A stretch of 64,000 nucleotides of DNA from Zelopaecilomyces penicillatus (GCA_005765155.1 VCCP01000005.1:1984001-2048000), one strand, 5' to 3'. Shown: positions 46,116-56,230, counted from the first letter of the stretch. Notes: generated from the sequence alone by a model not told the origin. Made by a program: numbers and translations.

Positions 46116-49031
46116 ACTAGTAATCAAGATAAAGGGATATCTTATTTGCTTTGCTATCAGAAGGATCAATTAATATTAGACTAATAATACAATATATTCA
46201 AAGGCACTTTTAAGCTATTATAAGGATCAGTCCAAGAAGAATCATTATAGATACCCTTATAAGATCTTCTAACTAGTATAATCAAGAGATATCTTTAAGG
46301 ATAATAGCCTAGAAATCTAAAAGCAAAAGAGCTAAGCTTATTTACTAAAAGACCTAAAGTCTATAAAGCAGGGATATTATATATCATCCTAACCAAATAG
46401 TAAGGTATTATTAATTTCTTTTCTATTAGAATCTAATACTATAGAATATTAAACTATTAAGAGAAAAAATAAGAGAATATTTAATCCTAAGATAAGCTTC
46501 TATTTAGAATATATATAAAAGATAACTTATCTATTAAATATTAGATTAAAAAGATAGGGTATTCTAAATTTATTAATTTCACTTGATTAAAATATAAATA
46601 AATATAGAAAAAACTATTATAGATAATTAGCTTATATAGCTTCTAATACTAATCACTTAATTAATAATAAATAGTATTAGCTATATACTAACCTTTAGTT
46701 TTGCTTTTTTATATTATAAGTTAATATTCTAATAGTTTGGTTAATCTTAGGAAATATTTTTATCTCTTTTCTTTTCTTATAGATCTTATCCTTAGTATTA
46801 AAGAAGCTTTCTATTTAGAAGTAATCTTAGTATTTTAGAAATAAGATATTATTTAATTATAATAATATAGAAACCATTATCCTTAACTTAAGTATAATAC
46901 CTATCCTTAAAGGAAAGATTTTATATTAATACTAGAATATAATTAATAAGGTATTACTATATAAGAGTTAAGATAATTCCTTCTTAGATTAGATATTTAA
47001 ATATCTCTATAATAGGAAGCCTTTATTATTACTAGATCTTCTTAATATATCACTAGCCCTTAATTTAAGCAGATACTCTCTATATTAAAGAAAAAGATCT
47101 TTAAATAGCTTTAATTCTATTATTAGAATTATTACTCCTAAGATTATTATCTTTAATATCCTTATTCTAAGCATTCATTTATCTAATATAATATTTATTA
47201 TAAATTCTAATAGCCCTTCCCCTAATAGACCAGGCTTATAATTAATTAATTAATTAAGAGATAATATTATTAAGAGTTTTTAATAAAGTATTATTAAGAT
47301 TAATATTACTCTCCTTAATAATCTTAAGGATATCCTTATTATAAATAAATCTAAGAGATATATTATTAATCTTAAGCTTATTAAATACTTTAATAGGATT
47401 AATATTATTAAATACCTTTTAAGCTATAAGCTTAAAATAAAAAGTAATAATATAATTAATAAAGAGAAATATAATTACTTTATATATTATATAATTAATA
47501 CTTATAAAGATATTATCTAAGGATTTATCTATAATCTCTTATAGGTAAAAGCTAAAGAAGTATTAAAGAATTATTTCTTTAAAGGAGATTTATAATAGTT
47601 AAGATTATATAAAGATCATTTAAAAGCATTTAAATAATAATATCTAGAGTCTATTAAAGATATTCTAGACTAGCTTAATAGATATAAATTCTATACTTCC
47701 TAATATAATTTAAATTAAAAGGACTTAAAACCACTATCTTGTATATTATATAAGACTATACTAATAAGGCTTCTTATTAAGGTTATTTAAGCAAATTCTA
47801 TTAATAATCCCTATAAACTTAAGAAGATACTATATAAGCAGCTCTAGGGATACTTTAATAATTAAATAATTATCAGACTAGCTATCAAATAGTATAAGAC
47901 TTCTAATAGTCTTAGGAATTAGATAAATATAATTATTATTAGAGTAATACTTAATTAAATTACTATAATAAAGAATCTGGTTATATAGGACCTTTACTTT
48001 AAAGAAAAGTTCTTTTTAATTATTATTAAGATTATACTTCCTAAAACTAAGCTAATAGATATAAAGGAATTAATTAAGCTTATTAATAACCTTAAGATTA
48101 ATATAGCTATTAAGGAAGATATTACTTAAATAATTATTAAAATATAGATAGATATTAATATATATATTAATAAGGATCTATAGTATAAAGGCCTAATAAG
48201 TTTTTTATTTAATTAGATAATATTTAATCTTAGTAATAGTAAGGATTTCAATATCTCCTCTTTCTAAGAGAGATAGGATAAGAATAATTACTAATACTAT
48301 AACTTATTAAGCTATTTTCCCTTCTATTATAATGAATTAATATATAATACTAAACTTAGATTCTATATATATAATTTATATACTAGAATATTAAATCTAG
48401 AATATATTATAGGGTAGAGTATAATTCCTTTTATTATTATATAATAGTTCCTTAAGATAAAAGGATATTATTAAAAGCTTATAATAGCTTAGGCTATTAA
48501 TTTCTTTGATTATATAGTTATACCCCTTATCCCCTTAGTTAAAGCTAAAGCCCCTTAATACTTTAAATAGATATTAAATAAATATAAAGATATAATCTTT
48601 AGAAAATATATCCCTTACCTAGGCTTTAAGTAATAATCTATAAAGTTATAATATTTAGATATTATATCTAATAAAAATATAATCTAAACTTCTTTTATAT
48701 TACTCTCTTAATATAAAGATATAGAGGATTAAATAATATTAATATATATAATTAATATAAATACTAATAAGAGAAAGAGATAGAGGGGTGATAATAAAGA
48801 GTTAACTAAACCTTTAACTATTATATATTAGAAGCCCACTCCTAAGGCTATCCTAATATCAGATAAGATAATACCTTCTAACCTAATAACTATACCTAAG
48901 AATATATTATAAATAATAGATTAGAGTATAAGACTTCCTTACTATTAGTTAAAACTAAAGGAGATCTTACTTATAAAGATAATTACTATACTATTTTATA
49001 TATTAATTAATCTTGATCTAAAGCTTAGGAT
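46116..49031 (+). pseudogene. Leader and gag remnant of copy D, first part
   Basis: Aligns with 2580-5495 of copy A. Gag-like text starts by about 46780. TAA and TAG stops are frequent, several at different places from those in A, which supports mutation of a once-open frame. It is broken by the copia element at AGGAT (49027-49031) and continues at 55364. Confidence 0.6.
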
Positions 49032-49506
49032 TATTGCAATTTGTAGTATAAAGTTATAACTAAAGCTAGTAGCGATAGCAGTGGAAGAAAGGCAGCGAAT
49101 AGTTATCCAGAGTAAAGTCTGTAGAAAAGAAGAAAGAAGTGATTGAATTGCCGATAGAGAAAGAAAGCAGGATTCAGCTAGGAATCCAGCTATCTTATAT
49201 ATCTAAATAATACTAGGATTATTTGGAATTATTTAAGAATTCCAAATAATATTTCTTTAGATTTCTAAGCATTCCAAATAATAAGAAAGAGAGGGGTATA
49301 AGGGATAAGCCCTTATTTTACTAGTCTAGCCTGATATAGCAGGTCAGGCTGCACGGGCTTTTTAGGTCTTATAGCAGGTCAGGCTGCTACCTTATAGCAG
49401 GTCTGGCTGCTAGGGCTATAGCAGGTTTAGCTGCTAAGCTATAGTAGGTCTAGCTACTAATCTTATAACAGGTCAGGCTGTTATATAAAACCCGCCTATT
49501 TTAACA
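49032..49506 (-). repeat. 3' LTR of the copia element
   Basis: On the minus strand it begins TGTTAAAATAGGCGGG and ends TTGCAATA, so the 3' terminus is TA and not the usual CA. The first 170 bp on the minus strand carry six short inverted-repeat units (separate entry). Confidence 0.95.
49338..49482 (-). repeat. Array of six short palindromic units in the copia LTR
   Basis: Six 16-bp units, each an inverted repeat with 5-bp arms and a 6-bp middle, start at 49338, 49373, 49396, 49420, 49443 and 49467, spaced 23-24 bp apart after the first. Plus-strand arms are AGCAG/CTGCT in most units, but AGTAG/CTACT in unit 5 and AACAG/CTGTT in unit 6, so both arms changed together. The first unit has a final A instead of T. 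The same six units occur in the other LTR (55195-55339) and in the truncated copy at 40122. They lie in U3, where transcription signals are expected. Confidence 0.85.
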
Positions 49507-49516
49507 CTCCCTCTAG
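49507..49516 (-). other. Polypurine tract, copia element
   Basis: On the minus strand CTAGAGGGAG directly abuts the TGTTAAAA start of the 3' LTR, the expected plus-strand primer. Confidence 0.85.
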
Positions 49517-49534
49517 CAAGCTATATATATATAG

Positions 49535-50137
49535 CTAGCTTTTAATAGGGGGTTTTTGCAGGTTTAATAGGCTTAGAAAGCCCTGAAAAACAGGGCCTGT
49601 TAAAGCCTTAGTTAGCCCATCAGCAGGCATAGCCTTAGTTGTAAGATAATTTATCTTAAATAGCCCACTAGCTGTCTCTTGCCTAATATAGTGGAATTTT
49701 AGCAGGGTGTGCTTAGTTCGGGCATGCTGATTAGGGTTCTTAGCATTACTTATAGAGGCTGTATTATCATAATACAGGTCTATAGGCTGCTGAAGAGGGA
49801 TTTTTAGCTCTATAAAGAGCCCAGAGAGCCATTTTAGCTCTTTTATAGCCTCTACTAAAGCATCTGATTCAGCTTCTGTAGTTGAGAGGGCTATAGTAGT
49901 CTATCTCTTTGCCTTCCAGCAGATAGGCCCGCTTGCTAGCTTAAAGAGATACCCATAGGTGGATTTGCTAGTAGCTTTACAGCCTGCAAAATCACTATCT
50001 GAATAGCCTAGCAGCTGAAGAGCTAGTTGTTTAGCCTGTATAAGGTCTGAAGCCTTATAAAGGATAGCTAGTTCTTTAGAGCCTTTCAGGTATTTTAGAA
50101 GGTTCCTAGCTGCATTATAATGGTTGATATAGGCCTG
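49535..50137 (-). pseudogene. Copia pol C-terminal part: end of RT and RNase H
   Basis: The minus-strand frame continues in register from the TAA at 50138-50140 through 200 sense codons to a natural TAG at 49535-49537, just before the polypurine tract. It includes the end of the copia RT domain (N-A-A-R-N-L-L-K-Y-L) and RNase H with S-D-S-D-F-A-G-C-K, S-T-Y-G-Y-L-F and A-L-S-T-T-E-A-E-S, matching the copia D-A-D-W-A-G ... S-T-x-G-Y-x-F ... T-E-A-E-Y pattern (with Ser for Tyr). RNase H removes the RNA template during cDNA synthesis. Separated from the rest of pol only by one stop codon. Confidence 0.92.
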
Positions 50138-52690
50138 TTACATATATCGAGAAAGCCACTGTATTGGAAAAGCTATATCAGGTCTGGAAAGAAGCATAAG
50201 GTACATTAAAGTCCCTATAATCTGCTGATAAGTCTGTTGTTCAGCAGAGGTAAGAACCTTTTTTAGGGGTTCTTTTAATGCTCCGGGTTGTAGGGGTATA
50301 GCTGTAGGGGTTGCATCTTGCAGCTGAAAGCGCTGAAGAGCCTCATCAATATACTGAGACTGGTGCAGCCATAGCTCCTTTTTAACCCGGTTACGGCTGA
50401 TTTGAACCCCTAAGAAGAAGGCTACAGGGCCTCTATCTTCTATAGCAAAGACCTTATTTAACAGGCGTTTTAGCTTGTTAATATAGGGTAGGTCCGGCCC
50501 TATAATAAGGCAGTCATCAACGTAGGTAATAATAAAGGTGTTAGTCTGAGCATTGATAAAGACAGCCGGGTCAGAGATTAAGGGTTGGAACCCTAGAGTA
50601 GCTAGCAGCTTAATTAGCTGCTGTTGCCATTCACGGGGACCTTGCTTTAGCCTATATAGGGCCTTTTTTAGCAGGATAACCTGTTTTATAGCAGGGTTAT
50701 AGCCAAGCTTGGCTAATAAAGCTGCTAAAGGCTGGTTTCCAGGGGTCTGGGTCTCTATAAAGGAAGACAGGCCTTCTGGAAATTCCATAAAAATATCCTC
50801 AGATAACTGGCTGTTTAAAAAAGCCCCTATAAAATCAATTTGCTCGATTTCCCAGTTATAAAAGGCTGCTAAAGCTAGTAAAATCCGCCAGGTGGGGGGA
50901 ATACTAGTAGCTGCGAAGGTTTTAAAGTAGTCTTTTCCTTCAATTTGTATAAAACCCTTTATAACAAGCCTAGCCTTATATTTTAAGGGCTGATTTTGTG
51001 AATCCTTCTTAAGCTTAAAAACAAGCCTATTTTTTAGGATTTTTTGGTCTTTTGGAACCTCTGAAAAAGGGATAAAATGCATGACTTTAGCTTGTAGAAT
51101 TTGGTGGAATTCGCTATAAATAGCGCTAATCCACTGTTCCTTAGCAGGGTCTTCTAAGGCTTGTTTCCAGCCAGCAGGTTCTGAAGAAGCCTTAGCAGTG
51201 AATTTTGCCTTTAGCTTATAGCAGATATCTATAGGGTAGGCAAGATCTAGCTGCATAGGTTTAGAGTCTTCTAACAGCTGTTCAGGCTGTTCAGTAGGCT
51301 GTGGTAATTGTGTTACAGGCTGTGATACAGGCTGTGGCAGCTGTTGTAGCGGTTGTGGCAGCTGTTGTGGCGTCTGTAGTACAGGCTCTGGCAGTTGGAT
51401 AGGTCTTCTAGCTTGATGAAGGGCTTGTAAATCGGTCAGATCCTTTAGGGTAGGTTGATCTGTTGATTTTGGCGGGGTGTAAAGCTCTTCTAATTCTCCC
51501 TTTAAGCTAGAAGGGCTCTGAAGATTGTGAAAATTGCCCTTTAGGCCCTGGCTTATAGGGCCTATTCCTTCTATAATACGAAGGAAAGAGGTCTTAGTTA
51601 CCTGCTGGCGGGAGGGTATATAGATCGAATAGACATTTTTGCCTAGTGTAGCCAGCAGCCTGGCTGGTTCTGTTTTAGGGCTTAGTTTAGCGCCTTGTTG
51701 GCGCTTCTCAGCAGGGATAACAACCTCACAGTATGCTCCAATAGCTCTGTAGGCTGTTAAATTTGGTTTGTTAGCTGCTAGAGCTGGTTTTAGCTCTTGT
51801 AAGAAGAGCTGTAGCGGGCTGAGGTCCCTGTTTGTAACCGCTGTACAGTTGATAAGGTTAACTATAGCAGGTAAAATAGCGGTCCAGAGAAAAAGTGGCA
51901 GCTGGGCCCAGATCATAGTAGCCCGTAGTCGGTCTAAAATAACCCTTATAGAGCGTTCTGGCAGGCTATTTTGCTCATGAATATAGGGGCTAGATGTGCT
52001 AAAACCGATGCCTTTGCCTGCTAGCCAGTCTTTTAGCAGTGCTGAGACCTCTTTTCCACCGTCGAAATGCAGCCGTAGAGGGTATTTTTTATAGTGGGCT
52101 TTTAGTCCTCTAAATAGTCCCTTTATAGCAGAGAAGACAGTATAACCTTCCTTATTAGGTAGTAAAAGAACCGTTCGATAACGGGATTTTCTTTCTATTA
52201 AAATAAGCCCTGTAGAGAGCTTATTATAAGGGATTGGTTTTATCTGAAATGTGTCTCCCTCTATAACCTCTAGCACTTCTAGCGGGTCTGGAATCGGGTT
52301 TTTAGAGGGTCTGCGTACTGATTTAGCCTGTATACATGCTAAACAGAAGAAATCTGCTTCTTTTATAGCAGTAAAATCAGGTAAGCCCGCTGAAATTTTA
52401 GCGGTCTTCTTTAGCAGCTGTAGGCCAATGTGGCCGAGACGGATGTGCCAAATTCCTGCTAGCTGTAGCAGCTTTTGGTAGCTAGTTTTAGCTGAAAGAC
52501 CTGTATCTCCCTCTGTAACAGTGTTTTCAGAGGGTTTTAGAAGGGATATAGCATCTTCTAGTGGGTCTTGTGGCAGGCCTGAGTCTGGATCAGGGCTTTC
52601 TGGTGTGTATAGGCCTGAAATTTCAGGGCTTTTTGTTGGTTCCAGCAGCTGTTTAGCTGGTTCAGAGGGCTCAGTGAGGTCCTCATACAT
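50138..52690 (-). CDS. Copia pol: GAG-pre-integrase, integrase and reverse transcriptase
   Basis: An open stretch of 850 codons ending at TAA (50138-50140), which probably replaced CAA because the next codons continue the RT domain. Residue positions from the Met at 52690: zinc-binding H82, H87, C116, C119; integrase core with D146, D210 and E245 (the D-D-35-E triad); Gln/Pro-rich linker 432-472; RT 530-850 with the aspartate of Q-I-D-F-I-G-A-F-L at 619 and Y-V-D-D at 723-726. The Met is not the true start: the same frame runs upstream without a shift to the gag-protease part. All catalytic residues of integrase and RT seem intact. Function: cDNA synthesis and integration. Confidence 0.95.
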   Translation of the reverse strand: MYEDLTEPSEPAKQLLEPTKSPEISGLYTPESPDPDSGLPQDPLEDAISLLKPSENTVTEGDTGLSAKTSYQKLLQLAGIWHIRLGHIGLQLLKKTAKISAGLPDFTAIKEADFFCLACIQAKSVRRPSKNPIPDPLEVLEVIEGDTFQIKPIPYNKLSTGLILIERKSRYRTVLLLPNKEGYTVFSAIKGLFRGLKAHYKKYPLRLHFDGGKEVSALLKDWLAGKGIGFSTSSPYIHEQNSLPERSIRVILDRLRATMIWAQLPLFLWTAILPAIVNLINCTAVTNRDLSPLQLFLQELKPALAANKPNLTAYRAIGAYCEVVIPAEKRQQGAKLSPKTEPARLLATLGKNVYSIYIPSRQQVTKTSFLRIIEGIGPISQGLKGNFHNLQSPSSLKGELEELYTPPKSTDQPTLKDLTDLQALHQARRPIQLPEPVLQTPQQLPQPLQQLPQPVSQPVTQLPQPTEQPEQLLEDSKPMQLDLAYPIDICYKLKAKFTAKASSEPAGWKQALEDPAKEQWISAIYSEFHQILQAKVMHFIPFSEVPKDQKILKNRLVFKLKKDSQNQPLKYKARLVIKGFIQIEGKDYFKTFAATSIPPTWRILLALAAFYNWEIEQIDFIGAFLNSQLSEDIFMEFPEGLSSFIETQTPGNQPLAALLAKLGYNPAIKQVILLKKALYRLKQGPREWQQQLIKLLATLGFQPLISDPAVFINAQTNTFIITYVDDCLIIGPDLPYINKLKRLLNKVFAIEDRGPVAFFLGVQISRNRVKKELWLHQSQYIDEALQRFQLQDATPTAIPLQPGALKEPLKKVLTSAEQQTYQQIIGTLMYLMLLSRPDIAFPIQWLSRYM

Positions 52691-52837
52691 GCCAGGGGGG
52701 GGTTTGGAGGTGATTTCAACCGCTATTGGATAGCTATAATAGTGGTTGGAAGGCCCTGTAAATTCAGGTGTGGGCTTCCCTTTTTGCTGAAGGAAGAAGC
52801 CGTGTTTAGTGAAGTTTAGCAGTCCACAGCAGGTTCA
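52691..52837 (-). CDS. Copia gag-pol junction with in-frame TGA
   Basis: The gag-protease frame ends at TGA (52835-52837), and the next 48 codons, all sense, lead in the same frame into pol at 52690, across a run of eight C on the minus strand. So gag, protease and pol were one frame. The stop lies after protease, not between gag and protease. TGA could come from CGA or TGG by one transition. It could also be a natural readthrough stop that keeps Pol low, but the position and a second stop at 50138 favour damage. Confidence 0.8.
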
Positions 52838-54295
52838 GTCCACTGTAAATAGCTTCTCTCGCAGAAGTGTACCGCCAGAAGCATAATGCTTTACCCCACT
52901 CATTATATTTATATCCATATCAGGGATATATAGTGCATTTTTTAGCTCTAGAGTGTTATAAGTCCTGGGTTCAAGCCCTATAAGCACTGTAAATACAGCT
53001 GTTCCAGATCCTTTTGGATAGATTGGACCGCCACCAGTTGTTATAGGCCTTGGTTTCTTACTGTAGGCGCTATAACTAGTAAAGAGGGTTCTGTTATTAA
53101 TGATATGGCATGTCGAGCCAGTGTCGTATAGCAGGGCGTTCTTCAGATTGGCGTTATGATGAGTGCTATAAGCTGATTCTTCAGGCTCTATAGCTTCTGA
53201 ACCTTCTGTATCAGATTCAGAATCAGAGCTCCAGGTGCTGGCTGTAGTGTTCCAGTCACCTGTAGATAGGTTATAAGTGCCTATCATGAAGGAAGCTTTA
53301 TCAGGTTCCTTGCTGCTAGTAGCAGGCTTCTTTGTCTTTTTATCCTTCTGAAAGGGCTTATAAGGCTGTTTTTCAGTGGATTTAGACGGTTTTTCCTTCT
53401 TTTTAAAGTCCTTATAGGTCTTTTTAGAAGGTTCCTCAGCTTCTCTAGCCCTATAAGAGCTAGCTTTTGCAACTGAAGAGCTTTTGTCTTGTAGCTCTTC
53501 TAGCAAGTCCGCCATAAGGAACTGTAAATTCAGGGCATCTAGTGAAGTGCCGAGCGCTGTATGAATCCTGATATTGTTCCTTTGGCGTTCAGCCCACTGT
53601 GGGAAAGCTTCTTTTACAGCCTTCAGATACTGATTTATCTGATCTGTGGGCTGTATAGTAACTGAAGCTAATTGTAGCTTAGTAAGTCGAGTATTGAATT
53701 CGCTATTAAATGCCTCTATAGAGCCTTTATAGCTGTTGAAGCTAAGCTTGTGAAAGGCGCTGTAGAGGGTTCCGCGCTGCAGGGTAGCACTGCGGCAGTA
53801 TTGCTTATTCAGTATTTGATAAGCTTCCAGCGGTGTTGTAACCCAACTTATAGAGGCTTGTGGGTGCTGTGAGCAGCTGTCACGAAGTAATAGAAGCAAA
53901 ATAGCCTGATGGTGGTCGCTAAGGCTAAGGCTTATAGTGGGGTTTGAAAGAAAAGTAGGTAATCCAAGTGCCCGTAACTGGATTGACAGGGCCTGAAGCC
54001 ATTGGTCGTAGTTGTCAGGGCCCCTTAACCTATAAGCTTCTGGAAAGGCCTGTATTTTCTTGGATAGCTCTTTTAAAGCTAGGTCCCCCAGTATATTCGT
54101 AGGCTGTGCTGGCTGTAATAGCGATTGAGGTGGCTTAGGTTGAGGTTGTGGCGGTTCTTCAGTAGTCTCAGTAGCTGTGGCCACTGTAAATTGGGCCTGT
54201 AGCTGTTGTAGTTGCTGTGTAAGCTCCTGTATCTGAGACCGAAGAGCTTGTAATTCTAATGAATTCTCTTCCATTAGAAGGTCCTGACCTGACAT
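52835..54295 (-). CDS. Copia Gag with aspartic protease
   Basis: 486 codons from ATG (54293-54295). Residues 13-45 form a Gln/Leu-rich coiled coil (L-R-S-Q-I-Q-E-L-T-Q-Q-L-Q-Q-L), 46-70 is Pro/Gln-rich, about 80-270 is a helical Gag region of the kind found in copia polyproteins, and about 285-335 is a Lys-rich basic tract. No CCHC zinc knuckle is present, so the basic tract may bind RNA instead. An acidic Ser/Glu stretch (about 355-375) precedes the protease, whose active site D-T-G-S-T is at 391-395 and which ends with an L-Y-I-P-D-M block. This Met is the first in the long frame after a 593-bp leader. Confidence 0.93.
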   Translation of the reverse strand: MSGQDLLMEENSLELQALRSQIQELTQQLQQLQAQFTVATATETTEEPPQPQPKPPQSLLQPAQPTNILGDLALKELSKKIQAFPEAYRLRGPDNYDQWLQALSIQLRALGLPTFLSNPTISLSLSDHHQAILLLLLRDSCSQHPQASISWVTTPLEAYQILNKQYCRSATLQRGTLYSAFHKLSFNSYKGSIEAFNSEFNTRLTKLQLASVTIQPTDQINQYLKAVKEAFPQWAERQRNNIRIHTALGTSLDALNLQFLMADLLEELQDKSSSVAKASSYRAREAEEPSKKTYKDFKKKEKPSKSTEKQPYKPFQKDKKTKKPATSSKEPDKASFMIGTYNLSTGDWNTTASTWSSDSESDTEGSEAIEPEESAYSTHHNANLKNALLYDTGSTCHIINNRTLFTSYSAYSKKPRPITTGGGPIYPKGSGTAVFTVLIGLEPRTYNTLELKNALYIPDMDINIMSGVKHYASGGTLLREKLFTVD

Positions 54296-54876
54296 TTTCA
54301 GGGTCAGACTGCTATAGCTGGTGGTTATAGCGGTATAAAAGAAAAATAAGCTTCTAAAAATAAGCTTATAGCTGTATAACAGTGTTATAACAGCTGAAAG
54401 TGCCGGTTATAGCAGTGCTATATATGGCTGGGTCTTAGTAAGAGCCCTGGAACTAGCCAATTGGCTAGAGGGGTGCCAGGCATAAGGGTTGCCTGTCACG
54501 TGCTAGCTATAGTCGGGTTATAGCGTAGCTGGCACAGCGTCTTTGCTTAGTCAGCCGACTTCTATAGTCTTATATGGGCCTTTTGCAAAGTTGACTAGCA
54601 ATTCGAGTGTTTAACCGTATTTGGCGTAGTCAGTAAAGCCGTGACCCGTAATTCCGTAAGTCCGAATTAGTAATCCATAAATCCGAAAGTGGGTCGTGCC
54701 GTAAGCTGTAGGTCCGATGTTCAACTCTTGTGTGTGCAGTGTTTTTCGTGACTTCTGATTGGTGGGAAATGTGGGTCCGACTGGTCAGAGGAGGGGCGAA
54801 AAATCTGATGTGTAAAGAGGTTGAATACAGCAGGAAAAAGAGTCTTCTTTTTACAGTCTGGAATAACTATTCTTCC
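54296..54876 (-). promoter_or_regulatory. Leader of the copia element
   Basis: About 580 bp between the primer-binding site and the gag ATG. It has a conspicuously normal base composition with many CpG sites, unlike everything around it. The motif TCCGA recurs on the plus strand at 54661, 54683, 54713 and 54776. A packaging or dimerisation signal would be expected here (inference). A plus-strand ORF at 54730-54972 runs from the leader into the LTR and is not considered a gene. Confidence 0.6.
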
Positions 54877-54888
54877 GGGCTCATAACC
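54877..54888 (-). other. Primer-binding site, initiator tRNA-Met anticodon arm
   Basis: On the minus strand GGTTATGAGCCC starts right after the 5' LTR. Its complement, GGGCTCATAACC, is the anticodon arm of eukaryotic initiator tRNA-Met (anticodon CAU). Drosophila copia is known to prime from this internal part of the same tRNA, and not from the 3' end. Confidence 0.8.
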
Positions 54889-55363
54889 TATTGCAATTTG
54901 CAGTATAAAGTTATAACTAAAGCTAGTAGCGATAGCAGTGGAAGAAAGGCAGCGAATAGTTATCCAGAGTAAAGTCTATAGAAAAGAAGAAAGAAGTGAT
55001 TGAATTGCCGATAGAGAAAGAAAGCAGGATTCAGCTAGGAATCCAGCTATCTTATATATCTAAATAATACTAGGATTATTTGGAATTATTTAAGAATTCC
55101 AAATAATATTTCTTTAGATTTCTAAGCATTCCAAATAATAAGAAAGAGAGGGGTATAAGGGATAAGCCCTTATTTTACTAGTCTAGCCTGATATAGCAGG
55201 TCAGGCTGCACGGGCTTTTTAGGTCTTATAGCAGGTCAGGCTGCTACCTTATAGCAGGTCTGGCTGCTAGGGCTATAGCAGGTTTAGCTGCTAAGCTATA
55301 GTAGGTCTAGCTACTAATCTTATAACAGGTCAGGCTGTTATATAAAACCCGCCTATTTTAACA
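54889..55363 (-). repeat. 5' LTR of the copia element
   Basis: 475 bp, same length as and two differences from the 3' LTR. It should contain the promoter in its U3 part (right side on the plus strand, with the six palindromic units at 55195-55339). No TATA box was assigned with confidence. Confidence 0.95.
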
Positions 55364-56230
55364 AGGATAATTATAGATTAGGATCTATTAGATTAGGCTG
55401 AAGATATAATAGAAGTCCTTTATATCCTTAGGAATAAATTAGATAATCCTATATCTTTAATAAAGCTAAAGAATATAATAGAAGTAATTTAAGTTTATCT
55501 ATAGATAGGGTATAATAAAGCCTTCTTTAATAAGCTAATTAAATAACTATATACTAATATTATAGCTATAATTAAGATATAAGAAGAAGCCTCTCTTAAT
55601 TATAACTAGTATTAAATAGTATTATCTAATTAAGGTTAAGATAATATAGATCTATTAGGCCTATATTATTTCTATATTCTAGAACCAGTTAAAGATAATC
55701 TTTATAATAATATAAGCTTCTCTTTTAATAAGGTACCTTATAAGATTACTTAAATATACTTAAATAGTTATTAATTATTAAATATATAATAAATACCTAA
55801 GATCTAAGTTAAGATTAATTCTTAAGAAGAGAAAGTAATAAATATATTTATTAATTTAAGCTTTAAAGGTAATATTATCTTAAAATTATTAGCTAAGAAA
55901 TATAAGATTAAATATAGTTTAATTAAGGTTAAAATAATATTATTCTTTAGATAGATTATTTAAATAATTAAAGAAGTAGAAGTTTAACTCTATATAGGAA
56001 CTATTTAGATATCTACTTACCTATATATAGTATTAGATAGAGTTATAATACCCTTTATCCTAGAGATACTATTTATTAGAATAGTTAAGCTATTATTTAA
56101 TTATTCTTAGAAGGGTAAAGACTTATATATATAGTATTAAATAGGGTAAGTATAAGTAATTACTTCTATTATAGATACTATTTATTAGAAATAAAATAAA
56201 TCTAATTCCTTAGAAAATTAAATATTAATT
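55364..56230 (+). pseudogene. gag end and protease remnant, copy D
   Basis: Resumes copy D after the copia element with the second AGGAT. It aligns with 5491-6350 of copy A. The protease loop near 55850 reads L-I-N-x-x-F-K-G-N, with the D-S-G box lost. Stops are abundant. Confidence 0.65.

Larger units (their letters stand above)
49032..55363 (-). mobile_element. Ty1/copia retrotransposon (family 4), near-intact
   Basis: A 6332-bp element on the minus strand with 475-bp LTRs (49032-49506 and 54889-55363) that differ at only two sites: 49044 T versus 54901 C, and 49121 G versus 54978 A. AGGAT is duplicated at 49027-49031 and 55364-55368. It has a primer-binding site, polypurine tract and one Gag-Pol frame of 1587 codons (54295 down to 49535) broken by two stops. 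Its base composition is far richer in G and C than the surroundings. Integrase precedes RT, which defines Ty1/copia. Confidence 0.96.

Noticed and set aside
49338..49482. CRISPR-like array
   Set aside because: Regular spacing, but the repeats are 16 bp, the gaps 7-8 bp, and the context is a eukaryotic LTR.
51768..52733. Three plus-strand ORFs of 70-76 codons
   Set aside because: Shadows of the copia integrase coding strand.
53284..53472. Minus-strand ORF of 62 codons, different frame
   Set aside because: Shadow of the Lys-rich part of copia Gag.
54730..54972. Plus-strand ORF of 80 codons
   Set aside because: Crosses from the copia leader into the LTR against the direction of transcription; no homology recognised.
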